Assembly: GCA_963973915.1 (NCBI GenBank)
Contig: CAXBBM010000002.1
Location: 1-64,000 of the forward strand
Source of the DNA: Polycyclovorans sp002706265
GTDB taxonomy: Bacteria; Pseudomonadota; Gammaproteobacteria; Nevskiales; Nevskiaceae
Direction: 5' to 3'
DNA length: 64,000 bases
Positions 1-7,992 of the stretch are shown piece by piece; the first letter of the stretch is position 1, and each line of letters begins with the position of its first letter. The notes under the pieces are model-generated. The model saw only the letters and a program-made list of their open reading frames with translations. It searched no databases and was not told the origin of the DNA. A program made the position numbers and the translations under genes.

Positions 1-147
1 ATCGTGCCGCGAAAAATGACACGCGGGTGCGGCCACGGATGGCCGGGCCGGGCTGCGCTCATCGTGACGCGGTCGCGCCACGGAGGGCAGTCACGAGCTC
101 CGCCCATCGTGCCGCGAAAAATGACACGCAGGTGCGGCCACGGATGG
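1..147. repeat. direct repeat pair upstream of nqrM
   Basis: A 42-base unit beginning ATCGTGCCGCGAAAAATGAC occurs at 1-42 and again at 106-147 with one mismatch at unit position 25 (G/A). A degenerate third start (ATCGTGACGCGG) lies at 61. The units sit just upstream of the nqrM start codon and the first may continue beyond the window edge. No gene is convincing here. They could be an intergenic repeat family or remains of a duplication. Confidence 0.6.
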
Positions 148-190
148 TGGCCTGGCAAGGCGTGGCCTGCGCTGACACGCGAGGTCAATC

Positions 191-397
191 GTGAGTCAAC
201 TGTTGGCCACGCTGTTGGTGACCTTTTCGGTCTTCATGCTTGCCGTGGGGGGCATGGCAGTGGGCTGGCTGGTGCAGGGCAAGGTCATCAAGGGCAGCTG
301 TGGCGGGTTGGGGGGCGACAGTTGCGGCATCTGCAAGAAGCCTTGCGACGAGCGGGTCAAGAAGCTCTCCGAGCTTGAAAAGGCGTCGGCGCCCTGA
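191..397 (+). CDS. nqrM: NqrM-like Na+-NQR maturation protein
   Basis: Small membrane protein of 68 residues that matches the (Na+)-NQR maturation NqrM (DUF539) pattern. It has one N-terminal membrane segment (about residues 4-27), then a cysteine-rich stretch GSCGGLGG...CGICKKPC (about residues 35-52), then a short charged tail. In characterised bacteria NqrM helps insert iron into the NADH:quinone reductase NqrDE subunits. A GTG start is used. The nqr operon itself would lie upstream, outside the window, so linkage to it is inferred. Confidence 0.8.
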   Translation: MSQLLATLLVTFSVFMLAVGGMAVGWLVQGKVIKGSCGGLGGDSCGICKKPCDERVKKLSELEKASAP

Positions 398-452
398 TTC
401 GCGTGGCCTGCCAACGTTGCCCAGAACTGATTCAAACACAGGGGAAGATTGG

Positions 453-878
453 ATGAGCCGTTCACTGCGCGACATCACCGTCAAAGAATTCATGTCGGCG
501 TCGCTGGTCAGCTTCAGCCCTGACACCGACATCTTCGCGGCCATCAAGCTGCTGGTGGCGCGCGCGGTTTCGGGTGCGCCGGTGCTGGATCAGTTCGGCA
601 ACATCATCGGCATGTTGTCCGAGCGTGACTGCATGAAAGTGGCGCTCAACGCGGCCTACCACGACGAGCTTGGCGGCCGTGTGTCCGACTTCATGACCCG
701 CAATCCGATCTCCGTCGATGCCAGCGCCAGCATTCTTGAAGTGGCCGAGATTTTCTTCACCAACCCGTTTAAGCGCTTGCCGGTGATTCATCAGCAGCGC
801 CTGGTCGGTCAGGTGTCGCGCTCCGACGTGCTCAAGGCCATTGACCGCTTCGTGCAGGTCGACCAGAAGCCCGCTTGA
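453..878 (+). CDS. CBS-domain protein
   Basis: Protein of 141 residues consisting almost entirely of two CBS motifs (about residues 8-65 and 75-135). These domains usually bind adenine nucleotides and act as energy or ligand sensors. The chosen ATG at 453 follows a GGGGAAG Shine-Dalgarno at 441-447; the reading frame is open further upstream but overlaps nqrM. The motif FMSASLVSFSPDTDI opens the first CBS and DFMTRNPISVD opens the second. There is no fused catalytic domain, so the partner protein cannot be named. Confidence 0.85.
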   Translation: MSRSLRDITVKEFMSASLVSFSPDTDIFAAIKLLVARAVSGAPVLDQFGNIIGMLSERDCMKVALNAAYHDELGGRVSDFMTRNPISVDASASILEVAEIFFTNPFKRLPVIHQQRLVGQVSRSDVLKAIDRFVQVDQKPA

Positions 879-936
879 TCATGCAAACCGTCGCGGTTCG
901 GCGCGCGCTTGACCTGCGCGCCGGCCGCTGAGCCCG

Positions 937-2748
937 GTGCGCGCGTTCTCACGCCCGCCTGACGACGACACGCCCGACAGCGCGCCCGACTGGCGCATCA
1001 TCGGGCGGCTGCTCCCGTTTCTCGGGGTCCATTGGCGACGCATCACGGTTGCACTGGCCTGCCTGGTCCTGGCCAAGCTGGCCACCGTCACCTTGCCGAT
1101 GCTGATGAAGCGTCTCGTGGACGGCTTCTCGGGCGCGCCCGAGGTGTTGGTGATGCCCGTGGCGCTGTTGCTGGCCTACGCGGTCATGCGCTGGGCCAGT
1201 GGCCTGTTTGCCGAGCTGCGGGACATCGCTTTTGGCCATGTGGGCGAACGGGTGGTGCGACAGGTGTCGGGTGCGGTGCTGAAGCACCTGCATGCGCTTG
1301 AACTGGCCTACCACCTCGAACGCCGCACCGGCGCACTCTCGCGCGACATCGAACGCGGCCAGGGCGGCATCAGTTTTCTGCTTCGGTTCCTGCTCTTCAA
1401 CATTCTGCCGACCGTGCTCGAGATCGGCATGGTCGCGGTGATTCTCGGCGCCGCCTACGGGGCACCCTACGCCGTGCTGACGGCAGTTTCGGTTGCCGTC
1501 TACCTGGTGTTTTCGATCGCCGTCACGCAGTGGCGCACGCAGTTTCTGCGCGATGCCAACCGCCTCGACGCCGATGCCAATACGCGCGCCGTGGACAGCC
1601 TGCTCAACTATGAAACCGTCAAGTACGCCAACACCGAGGCGCGCGAGGCGCAGGCCTACGACGAGGCACTGGGGATCTGGGAGCGCGCCCAGCTCAAAAG
1701 CCGCCTCAGCCTCGCCGGCCTGAACATCGGCCAGGGCCTGATCATCGCCGTGGCGATGACTTCGATGATGTGGATGGCCGCGCAGGGCATCACCCGCGGC
1801 GACCTCACCGTCGGCGACTTCGTGGCCATCAACGCCTACATGATGCAGTTGTTCATTCCGCTGAACCTGCTGGGTTTCGTCTACCGCGAAATTCGCCGCG
1901 CACTCACCGACATGGGGCGCATGTTCGGGCTGCTGGACCGCAAGCCCGCGTGGCCGGATCACCCCGACGCGCGTCCCCTGCCGGCAGGGGACGTGACCGT
2001 GCGCTTCGAGCACGTGGACTTTGCCTACGCCGCCGACCGGCCGCTGCTGCGCGAGGTCAGCTTTGAGCTGCGGCCAGGGCAGACGCTCGCGGTGGTGGGC
2101 GCCACCGGCAGCGGCAAGTCGTCGCTGGCGCGCCTGCTCTACCGCTTCTACCCGCCCACTGCGGGGGCGATCACGGTCAACGGGCAGCACATCGACCATT
2201 GGACCACCGAGTCACTGCGGCGGCGGATTGCCGTGGTGCCGCAAGAGCCGGTGCTGTTCAACGGCAGCCTGGGGGACAACATTTGCTACGGCGAAGCAGC
2301 GCCCGATCCGCAAGTCGTGCAAGAGGTTCTGGCCGCCACGCAGCTTGCCGACTGGATTGCGCGCCTGCCGCAGGGCCTGAACACGCCGGTGGGCGAGCGC
2401 GGCCTGAAACTCAGTGGCGGCGAGAAGCAGCGCGTCGCCCTGGCGCGGGCGCTGATCAAGCCGGCCTCGATCCTGGTGCTGGACGAGGCCACCTCGGCGC
2501 TCGACGCCCTCACCGAGCAGCGCGTGCTCCGCGCCCTGGCCGCGCGCGTGCCGCGCCGCGCCTGTGTGGTGATCGCCCACCGGCTGGCCTCGATTCGTCA
2601 CGCAGACGAGATCATCGTGCTGGACCATGGGCGGGTGATCGAACGGGGGACGCATGCAACGCTGTTGGCCCAGCAAGGCCCCTATGCCGGGCTCTGGCGG
2701 GCGCAGATTGCGCACCGTCTGCACGATGACGTCACCTCTGGCCCGTGA
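937..2748 (+). CDS. Atm1/HMT1-type ABC exporter (fused permease-ATPase)
   Basis: Half-transporter of 603 residues. An N-terminal six-helix membrane domain (about residues 20-320) contains the NYETVKYANTEAREAQ segment typical of the Atm1/ABCB7 family. The C-terminal ATPase has Walker A GATGSGKSS, the signature LSGGEKQR and Walker B ILVLDEATSALD. Atm1-family proteins export glutathione-linked sulfur or metal conjugates, which is the likely role; the substrate cannot be read from sequence. The GTG start at 937 is the first usable codon after the CBS gene. It could also be annotated as an MsbA-like exporter, but the NYETVKY motif argues against that. Confidence 0.85.
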   Translation: MRAFSRPPDDDTPDSAPDWRIIGRLLPFLGVHWRRITVALACLVLAKLATVTLPMLMKRLVDGFSGAPEVLVMPVALLLAYAVMRWASGLFAELRDIAFGHVGERVVRQVSGAVLKHLHALELAYHLERRTGALSRDIERGQGGISFLLRFLLFNILPTVLEIGMVAVILGAAYGAPYAVLTAVSVAVYLVFSIAVTQWRTQFLRDANRLDADANTRAVDSLLNYETVKYANTEAREAQAYDEALGIWERAQLKSRLSLAGLNIGQGLIIAVAMTSMMWMAAQGITRGDLTVGDFVAINAYMMQLFIPLNLLGFVYREIRRALTDMGRMFGLLDRKPAWPDHPDARPLPAGDVTVRFEHVDFAYAADRPLLREVSFELRPGQTLAVVGATGSGKSSLARLLYRFYPPTAGAITVNGQHIDHWTTESLRRRIAVVPQEPVLFNGSLGDNICYGEAAPDPQVVQEVLAATQLADWIARLPQGLNTPVGERGLKLSGGEKQRVALARALIKPASILVLDEATSALDALTEQRVLRALAARVPRRACVVIAHRLASIRHADEIIVLDHGRVIERGTHATLLAQQGPYAGLWRAQIAHRLHDDVTSGP

Positions 2749-2818
2749 AGTCGCGACGCCTGCTGCAGCCCTGCTTCCACCCGGATAAAGTCATGGGCCC
2801 TCGCTGTAAAAAACGACC

Positions 2819-3760
2819 ATGAGCCCTACCGCAAACACGATTCTGGTGACCGGCGCCGCCGGCGCGCTGGCGCGCCGCGTGATTCGCCTTCTGGCCGCCC
2901 GGCATCGGGTCATCGCCGTGGATTTCAGACGCCAGGTCGAGTGCACCGACGCTGCGGCGTCCTACCAGCTCGACGTGCACACGCGCGGCTTCGAAGACGT
3001 GTTCCGCCAGCACAAGATCGACACGGTGATGCACATCGGCCGCGTGTTCGCCCACGAGCAGAGCCGCCAGCACCGCTACAACGCCAACGTGCTGGGCAGC
3101 AAACGGTTGTTCGAGCTGTCGCGCAAATATGGGGTGCGCCAGCTCATCGTGCACTCGACCTATTTCGTCTACGGCGCGGCGCGCTTCAACCCCGCGCTGA
3201 TGGACGAAGAAACGCCGCTCAAGGCCAGCGCCGTCACGCACGACCTGGTGGACGCCGTCGAGCTCGAGAACCTCACGCAGATCTATCTGCGGAAATACCC
3301 CGAGCTGAACATCACCCTGCTGCGTCCCTGCAACATTCTCGGGCCGGGCGTGCGCAACAGCCTGTCGCTGTTGCTGTCGCGGGCCGTCGCGCCGGTGATC
3401 GTCGGCCATTCGCCGTTGATGCAGTTCCTGCATGTCGATGACATGGCGCACGCCCTGGTGCTGGCCCAGCAGGGCAATCGGCCGGGCATCTACAACGTGG
3501 CCCCGGCCGAATCGGTGCCGTATCAAGCGGCCGTTGTTCAGTCTGGGTGCCGGCGGCTGCCGGTAGTCTTGCCTGGAAGCTTGCCGCGCTTGCTGCGTTC
3601 AGTGATGAACCGCAACGCGTACTTTCCCCCGTACTTGATCAACTACCTCAAATATCCCGTCGTCATCGATGGCAGCCTGTTTGCAGACACCTTTGATTGG
3701 CAGCCGGTACACACCGCAGCCGAGATCTTCGAGATCTATCGCCGCGCCAAGCGCCGCTGA
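2819..3760 (+). CDS. NAD(P)-binding SDR/epimerase-like protein
   Basis: Extended short-chain dehydrogenase/epimerase fold, 313 residues. It opens with the nucleotide-binding TGAAGALARRV motif (residues 11-21), and VDFRR follows strand 2. The family's catalytic YxxxK is not visible where expected after the HSTYFVYG segment: that stretch reads THDLVDAVELEN, with neither Tyr nor Lys. LRPCNILGPG near residue 169 is the usual epimerase substrate-loop element. It may be a non-catalytic NAD-binding protein or use different residues. It stands alone between the exporter and dps. Confidence 0.75.
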   Translation: MSPTANTILVTGAAGALARRVIRLLAARHRVIAVDFRRQVECTDAAASYQLDVHTRGFEDVFRQHKIDTVMHIGRVFAHEQSRQHRYNANVLGSKRLFELSRKYGVRQLIVHSTYFVYGAARFNPALMDEETPLKASAVTHDLVDAVELENLTQIYLRKYPELNITLLRPCNILGPGVRNSLSLLLSRAVAPVIVGHSPLMQFLHVDDMAHALVLAQQGNRPGIYNVAPAESVPYQAAVVQSGCRRLPVVLPGSLPRLLRSVMNRNAYFPPYLINYLKYPVVIDGSLFADTFDWQPVHTAAEIFEIYRRAKRR

Positions 3761-3779
3761 TCGTCAGTGAACCGGTTGC

Positions 3780-3801
3780 TTGCAGTTTGCTTGCAGTTTG
3801 A
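3780..3801 (+). repeat. 11-bp tandem repeat upstream of dps
   Basis: TTGCAGTTTGC at 3780-3790 is followed directly by TTGCAGTTTGA at 3791-3801, about 30 bases before the dps start. The position suits a promoter or operator element, but no known consensus is recognised. Confidence 0.4.
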
Positions 3802-3832
3802 TTGAAGCCCACATCGAAACAAGGAGCGCCTC

Positions 3833-4318
3833 ATGGCCAAACCCAAAACCCCGAAGATTGACACCGGTATTCCCAGAGACAGCCGCGAAGCCACGGCCGA
3901 AGGCTTGAGCCGCCTGCTCGCCGACGAGTACACGCTGTACCTGAAGACCCACAATTTTCACTGGAACGTGACCGGGCCGATGTTCAACACCCTGCACACC
4001 ATGTTTGAAACGCACTATCAGGAATCGGCGCTGGCGGTCGACGACATTGCCGAGCGCATCCGCGCCCTGGGCTTCCCGGCGCCCGGCACCTACAAGCAGT
4101 ACGCGGCCCTGTCGACCATTGAAGAAGAATCCGGCGTGCCGGAGGCGCTGGAGATGGTCAAGCTGTTGGTCAAGGGGCACGAGGCCTGCGCCAAGACCGC
4201 CCGCACCGTCTTTCCGATTGCCGAAGGCGGCCAGGACGAGGTCACCGCCGACCTGCTGACCCAGCGTTTGCAGGTGCACGAGAAGACCGCATGGATGCTG
4301 CGCAGCCTGCTGCAGTAG
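3833..4318 (+). CDS. dps: Dps family ferritin-like DNA-binding protein
   Basis: Dps mini-ferritin of 161 residues, expected to form a dodecamer that oxidises and stores iron with hydrogen peroxide and protects DNA in stress. The ferroxidase residues are recognisable by spacing: His43 (HNFHWN), His55, Glu59, Asp70 and Glu74 match the His-x11-His ... Asp-x3-Glu pattern of the family. The Lys/Pro-rich first ten residues could bind DNA. The start is supported by AAGGAGCG just upstream. The ATPase gene begins four bases after the stop, so the two are probably co-transcribed. Confidence 0.92.
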   Translation: MAKPKTPKIDTGIPRDSREATAEGLSRLLADEYTLYLKTHNFHWNVTGPMFNTLHTMFETHYQESALAVDDIAERIRALGFPAPGTYKQYAALSTIEEESGVPEALEMVKLLVKGHEACAKTARTVFPIAEGGQDEVTADLLTQRLQVHEKTAWMLRSLLQ

Positions 4319-4322
4319 GCAC

Positions 4323-5363
4323 ATGACCGCCCCGCCTGGGTCTTCAACGCCGCGCCCGGTCATCCAGGCGCGGCGTTTGTCGGTGCACTACCGTCGCCGG
4401 GCCAGACACTGGTGGGGGCGGGCGTCGGAGGTTCGCGCGGTCGATCAGCTCGATCTGAACCTCCACCCCGGCGAAACACTGGGCATCGTCGGCGAATCGG
4501 GCTGCGGCAAATCAACGCTCGCCCGGGCGCTGATCGGACTGGTGCCGGTGACCCGAGGCTCGGTGGAGATCAACGGCCAAGACATCACCCGGTTCAATGC
4601 CGCCCAGTGGCGAGCATTGCGGCGGCAGGTGCAGTTCGTGTTCCAGGACCCGCTGGCCAGCCTCGATCCACGCATGACCGTCGGTCAGGCCATCACCGAA
4701 CCGATGATGTCGCTCTGCCCGGAATGGGGCGCGGCCGAACGGCAACGGCGCATGGCGGAGTTGATGGAGCGCGTCGGTCTGTCAGCGGCGCTACAGAACC
4801 GCTATCCCCACGAGTTCTCGGGCGGCCAATGCCAGCGGGTCGGCATCGCCCGCGCGTTGGCGGTGGAGCCCTCCATTCTCATCTGCGACGAGCCGGTCTC
4901 GGCCTTGGATGTTTCCGTGCAGGCGCAGATCGTCAATCTGCTGCGCAGCCTGCAGCGCGAGCGTGGACTGTCGATGCTGTTCATCGCCCACGACCTCGCG
5001 GTGGTGCGGCATCTGTCCGATCGCATCATGGTCATGTACCTCGGCCGGGTGATGGAGCAGGCGCAAACCGATGCCCTGTTCGAGTCGCCGCGGCACCCTT
5101 ATACGCGCGCGCTACTGGCGTCCATTCCTCGTCCCGACCGGCCGCTGCCAACCGATGAAGAGCGTCTGAGCGGCGAGCTGCCGTCGGCCGCAATGGTGCA
5201 TCCGGGCTGTGTGTTCGCCTCGCGATGCCCCATCGCGGAAGGGCTGTGCTCCATGCAGCCGCCGCCGGTGCACCGCCACCGGAACGGCTCGGCCGCCTGT
5301 CACTTCATTGGCGGCAACGCGGCCATGAGTTCAACCGTACTCAGTCGCCCGCTCGGCGTCTGA
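4323..5363 (+). CDS. oligopeptide/dipeptide-type ABC transporter ATPase
   Basis: ATP-binding subunit of OppF/DppF type, 346 residues. It has Walker A GESGCGKST (about residues 57-65), the signature SGGQCQRVGIARAL, Walker B SILICDEPVSALD, and the C-terminal oligopeptide-binding extension with paired cysteines (GCVFASRCPIAEGLC). Such subunits normally pair with two permeases, a second ATPase and a binding protein, none of which is here. It follows dps with a four-base gap and ends 9 bases from the convergent protease gene. Orphan status makes the transported substrate unknown. Confidence 0.85.
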   Translation: MTAPPGSSTPRPVIQARRLSVHYRRRARHWWGRASEVRAVDQLDLNLHPGETLGIVGESGCGKSTLARALIGLVPVTRGSVEINGQDITRFNAAQWRALRRQVQFVFQDPLASLDPRMTVGQAITEPMMSLCPEWGAAERQRRMAELMERVGLSAALQNRYPHEFSGGQCQRVGIARALAVEPSILICDEPVSALDVSVQAQIVNLLRSLQRERGLSMLFIAHDLAVVRHLSDRIMVMYLGRVMEQAQTDALFESPRHPYTRALLASIPRPDRPLPTDEERLSGELPSAAMVHPGCVFASRCPIAEGLCSMQPPPVHRHRNGSAACHFIGGNAAMSSTVLSRPLGV

Positions 5364-5372
5364 TCGAAAGCC

Positions 5373-6173
5373 TCACCGGCGGCAGTTGGGCGTACGACCG
5401 GCGCGGCGGGCGCGCTCATAAAGGGGCATCGAGTTGGCCAGCTCGGCGTTCAGGTCCCGAATGCGCGTGTCGTGGGAGGGGTGCGTGCTGGTGAATTCAG
5501 CGGGTGACCGGCCCCCTGCGGCGGCCGCCATGTTCTGCCACAGCTGCACGGCGGCGGCCGGGTTGAAGCCCGCTTCGGCCATGTAGCGCATGCCGAGAAT
5601 GTCCGACTCGGACTCGTCACGCCGCGAGTTCGGCAGCACCAGCAGCATGTTCGCGCCGGCACCAATCAAATCCCCGCCCACGCCGGTGGCCGCCGAAAGC
5701 ACCGAGACGCCGAGCTGCGTGGCAATCTGGTTGGAGACGCGCGCACCCGAATGGCCGGCAATGACGTGGGCAATTTCGTGACCGATGACGGCGGCCAACT
5801 GGTCCTGCGTCTTGGCCACTTTCAGCAGACCGGTATAGACGCCGATCTTGCCGCCCGGCAGTGCGAAGGCATTGACCTGGTCAGACTCGAAGGTTTGCAC
5901 TTCCCAATCGGTGCGGCCGGGGATGAACGGCAGAATGTTGTTGGTGACGCACTCCACATAGCGGCGCGTTGCGGCCGACTGGGTGACCGGCAGCTCCTGC
6001 TTCATCTCGGTGAACGCCTGCACGCCCATTTCAGTGAGCTGGGCGTCGCTGATCAGCCGAAGCTGGTTGCGGCCGGTCGGCGAGGTGGCGCAGGCCACGA
6101 CGGCCGCGGTCGCGGCGGCCACGACCAGTCCCGACATCCACCGATTGGCCCACCGCGTGCGTTCGATCTGCAT
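5373..6173 (-). CDS. M48-family metalloprotease, lipoprotein
   Basis: Zinc metallopeptidase of 266 residues from the ATG at 6173. The N-terminus has a lipoprotein signal ending VVAC, so the enzyme is probably anchored in the outer or inner membrane facing the periplasm. The active site HEIAHV (HExxH) lies about halfway, with DESESD downstream supplying the third zinc ligand. The family includes LoiP/YcaL and Oma1-like proteases that act in envelope protein quality control. A TTG start at 6221 would add 16 residues ahead of the signal peptide and is less likely. Confidence 0.88.
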   Translation of the reverse strand: MQIERTRWANRWMSGLVVAAATAAVVACATSPTGRNQLRLISDAQLTEMGVQAFTEMKQELPVTQSAATRRYVECVTNNILPFIPGRTDWEVQTFESDQVNAFALPGGKIGVYTGLLKVAKTQDQLAAVIGHEIAHVIAGHSGARVSNQIATQLGVSVLSAATGVGGDLIGAGANMLLVLPNSRRDESESDILGMRYMAEAGFNPAAAVQLWQNMAAAAGGRSPAEFTSTHPSHDTRIRDLNAELANSMPLYERARRAGRTPNCRR

Positions 6174-6246
6174 CTGCCTGATTCCCCGAGTCTTAAAAGC
6201 GCTTGCGCACTCTAAGCGCAATTCATGAACACGGCATGAGACGGCC

Positions 6247-6915
6247 TCAGGGTTCCAGCCGTTCCAGCCGCCATGTGGAACCCTCGCGGGCGTAGCGCAG
6301 GCGGTCGTGAAAGCGTCCGCCGCGGCCCTGCCAGAACTCGATGTGCTGCGGCGTCAGCCCGTAGCCGCCCCAGTGCTCGGGAAGCGGCACCGGGCCGTCA
6401 GCGTAGCGCGCCTCGATCTCGGCCAGCCGGGCATCGAGTTCCGACCGGTCACGCACCACCGACGACTGCCGCGACGCGTGCGCCGCCAGTTGAGAGCCGC
6501 GATAACGCGTCGCGAAGTACGCGGCCGACAGCGCCCGCGGCAGGGGATGGATAGGCCCCTCGATGCGCACCTGGCGCTCCAGGCGGTCCCACCAGAAGGT
6601 CGCCGCCGCCACCGGATTCACCGCCAATTCCTGCGCCTTGCGGCCGCGATAGTCGGTATAGAAGGTGAACGCCCCCTCGTGCAGCCCTTTGAACAGCACG
6701 ATGCGCAGGCTGGGGCGGGCCTGGGCGTCGGCCGTGGCCAGCGCCATGGCCCCTGGCTCGATCATGCCGGCCGCGCGTGCGTCCTCCAGCCAGCGCAGGA
6801 ACTGTTCGAGCGGATCGGCCGCCACATCGTCGACATTCAACGGCGGATTCTTCGTGTATTGCGACACGGTGACCTCTGGCAAACTCGGGCGCTCTATTGT
6901 GACGGAATCAACCAT
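6247..6915 (-). CDS. pdxH: pyridoxamine 5'-phosphate oxidase
   Basis: FMN-dependent oxidase of the last step of pyridoxal phosphate synthesis and of the B6 salvage route. The family signatures SLRIVLFKG, FYTDYRGRKAQEL, AAATFWWDRLERQVRIEG and the C-terminal EFWQGRGGRFHDR are all visible. From the ATG at 6915 it has 222 residues, close to the E. coli length. A GTG at 6867 has a much better Shine-Dalgarno (AGAGGT) and would give 206 residues beginning at VSQYTKNPPL. With the ATG the start codon overlaps the divergent neighbour's start. Confidence 0.93.
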   Translation of the reverse strand: MVDSVTIERPSLPEVTVSQYTKNPPLNVDDVAADPLEQFLRWLEDARAAGMIEPGAMALATADAQARPSLRIVLFKGLHEGAFTFYTDYRGRKAQELAVNPVAAATFWWDRLERQVRIEGPIHPLPRALSAAYFATRYRGSQLAAHASRQSSVVRDRSELDARLAEIEARYADGPVPLPEHWGGYGLTPQHIEFWQGRGGRFHDRLRYAREGSTWRLERLEP

Positions 6916-7915
6916 GAGCTCATTCAAAGCGATACGCGTGCATCAGGTCGAGCGCGCGACCCATTCCCAACTTGAAACGCTGACCCTGAATGACCTTTCA
7001 GCAGGGGAGGTGGTGATTCGTGTGGCGTGGTCGGGCCTCAATTACAAAGATGCGCTGGCCGTGAGCGGCAAGGGCCGCATCATCAAATCGTTTCCCAGAA
7101 ACGCCGGCATCGACCTCAGTGGCGAAGTCGTCAGCAGTGACGCCGCCGATTTCAAGCCGGGCGACAAGGTGCTGGTCACCGGCTGCGGCATCGGTGAATC
7201 CCTGGACGGCGGCCTGTCAGAAATGGCCCGCGTGCCGGCCTCGGCCGTGGTGAAGCTGCCCGCGGGCCTGAGCCTGCGCGAGGTCATGGTGATCGGCACC
7301 GCCGGCTTCACGGCGGCACTGGCGCTCAAGCGCATGCGCGACAACCACCAGCACCCCGACATGGGGCCGATTCTGGTCAGCGGCCCCACCGGCGGCGTTG
7401 GCGGCGTCGCCCTCGACCTGTTCAGCGGTCAAGGCTTCGAAGTGCACGCCCTGACCGGCAAGGCCGAGGCCCAGGCCGACTACCTCAAGGCGCTTGGCGC
7501 CCACACCGTGGTCGACCGGCTGACCCTGGAAATGGGCAACAAACCCCTGGAGTCGGCCTTGTGGGGGGGCGCCGTCGACAACCTCGGTGGCCCCACGCTG
7601 GGCTACCTGACCCGCACCGTGAAGCCCTGGGGCAACATCGCCACCATCGGTCTGGCGCAGGCGCACACGCTCGACACCACGGTGATGCCCTTCATCCTGC
7701 GCGGCGTGTCGTTGCTCGGAATTCACTCGGTGGAATGTCCGCGCCCCTGGCGCGAGTGGATCTGGCAGCAGTTGGCCGGGCCGTGGAAGCTGCGTCACCT
7801 CGACACCCTCGTGAGGCGTGAGATCACACTGGACCAGGTCAAGGAAACCTGTGACCAGCAGATCGCCGGCGCACTGGTGGGGCGCACCGTGGTCAAGTTG
7901 TCGGGTCAGCTCTGA
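6914..7915 (+). CDS. acuI: YhdH/AcuI-type acrylyl-CoA reductase (quinone oxidoreductase family)
   Basis: Medium-chain dehydrogenase/reductase, 333 residues, of the YhdH/YhfP/AcuI group that reduces acrylyl-CoA to propionyl-CoA with NADPH. Signatures are SGLNYKDALAVSGKG near the N-terminus, GTAGFTAALALKRM and the cofactor loop VSGPTGGVGGVALDLF. The zinc ligands of alcohol dehydrogenases are absent, as expected. The ATG at 6914 lies two bases from the pdxH ATG on the other strand, with a weak ACGGA seven bases upstream. An intrinsic terminator follows. Confidence 0.88.
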   Translation: MSSFKAIRVHQVERATHSQLETLTLNDLSAGEVVIRVAWSGLNYKDALAVSGKGRIIKSFPRNAGIDLSGEVVSSDAADFKPGDKVLVTGCGIGESLDGGLSEMARVPASAVVKLPAGLSLREVMVIGTAGFTAALALKRMRDNHQHPDMGPILVSGPTGGVGGVALDLFSGQGFEVHALTGKAEAQADYLKALGAHTVVDRLTLEMGNKPLESALWGGAVDNLGGPTLGYLTRTVKPWGNIATIGLAQAHTLDTTVMPFILRGVSLLGIHSVECPRPWREWIWQQLAGPWKLRHLDTLVRREITLDQVKETCDQQIAGALVGRTVVKLSGQL

Positions 7916-7941
7916 AGCGCAGTCTCAGGCGCTGAACAAAG

Positions 7942-7970
7942 AAAAGCCGGGCCTGTAGCCCGGCTTTTTA
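7942..7970. terminator. bidirectional intrinsic terminator
   Basis: The perfect stem AAAAGCCGGGC / GCCCGGCTTTT with loop CTGTA (7942-7968) is followed by a T-run on the plus strand and has an A-run before it. It can therefore serve both acuI and the convergent aldehyde dehydrogenase gene. Confidence 0.85.
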
Positions 7971-7992
7971 TGCCAATCTCATCAGTATTGAA

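Noticed and set aside
4..378. Frame of 124 codons at the window start
   Set aside because: It runs through the 42-bp repeats and overlaps nqrM, and its codon use is unlike the neighbours.
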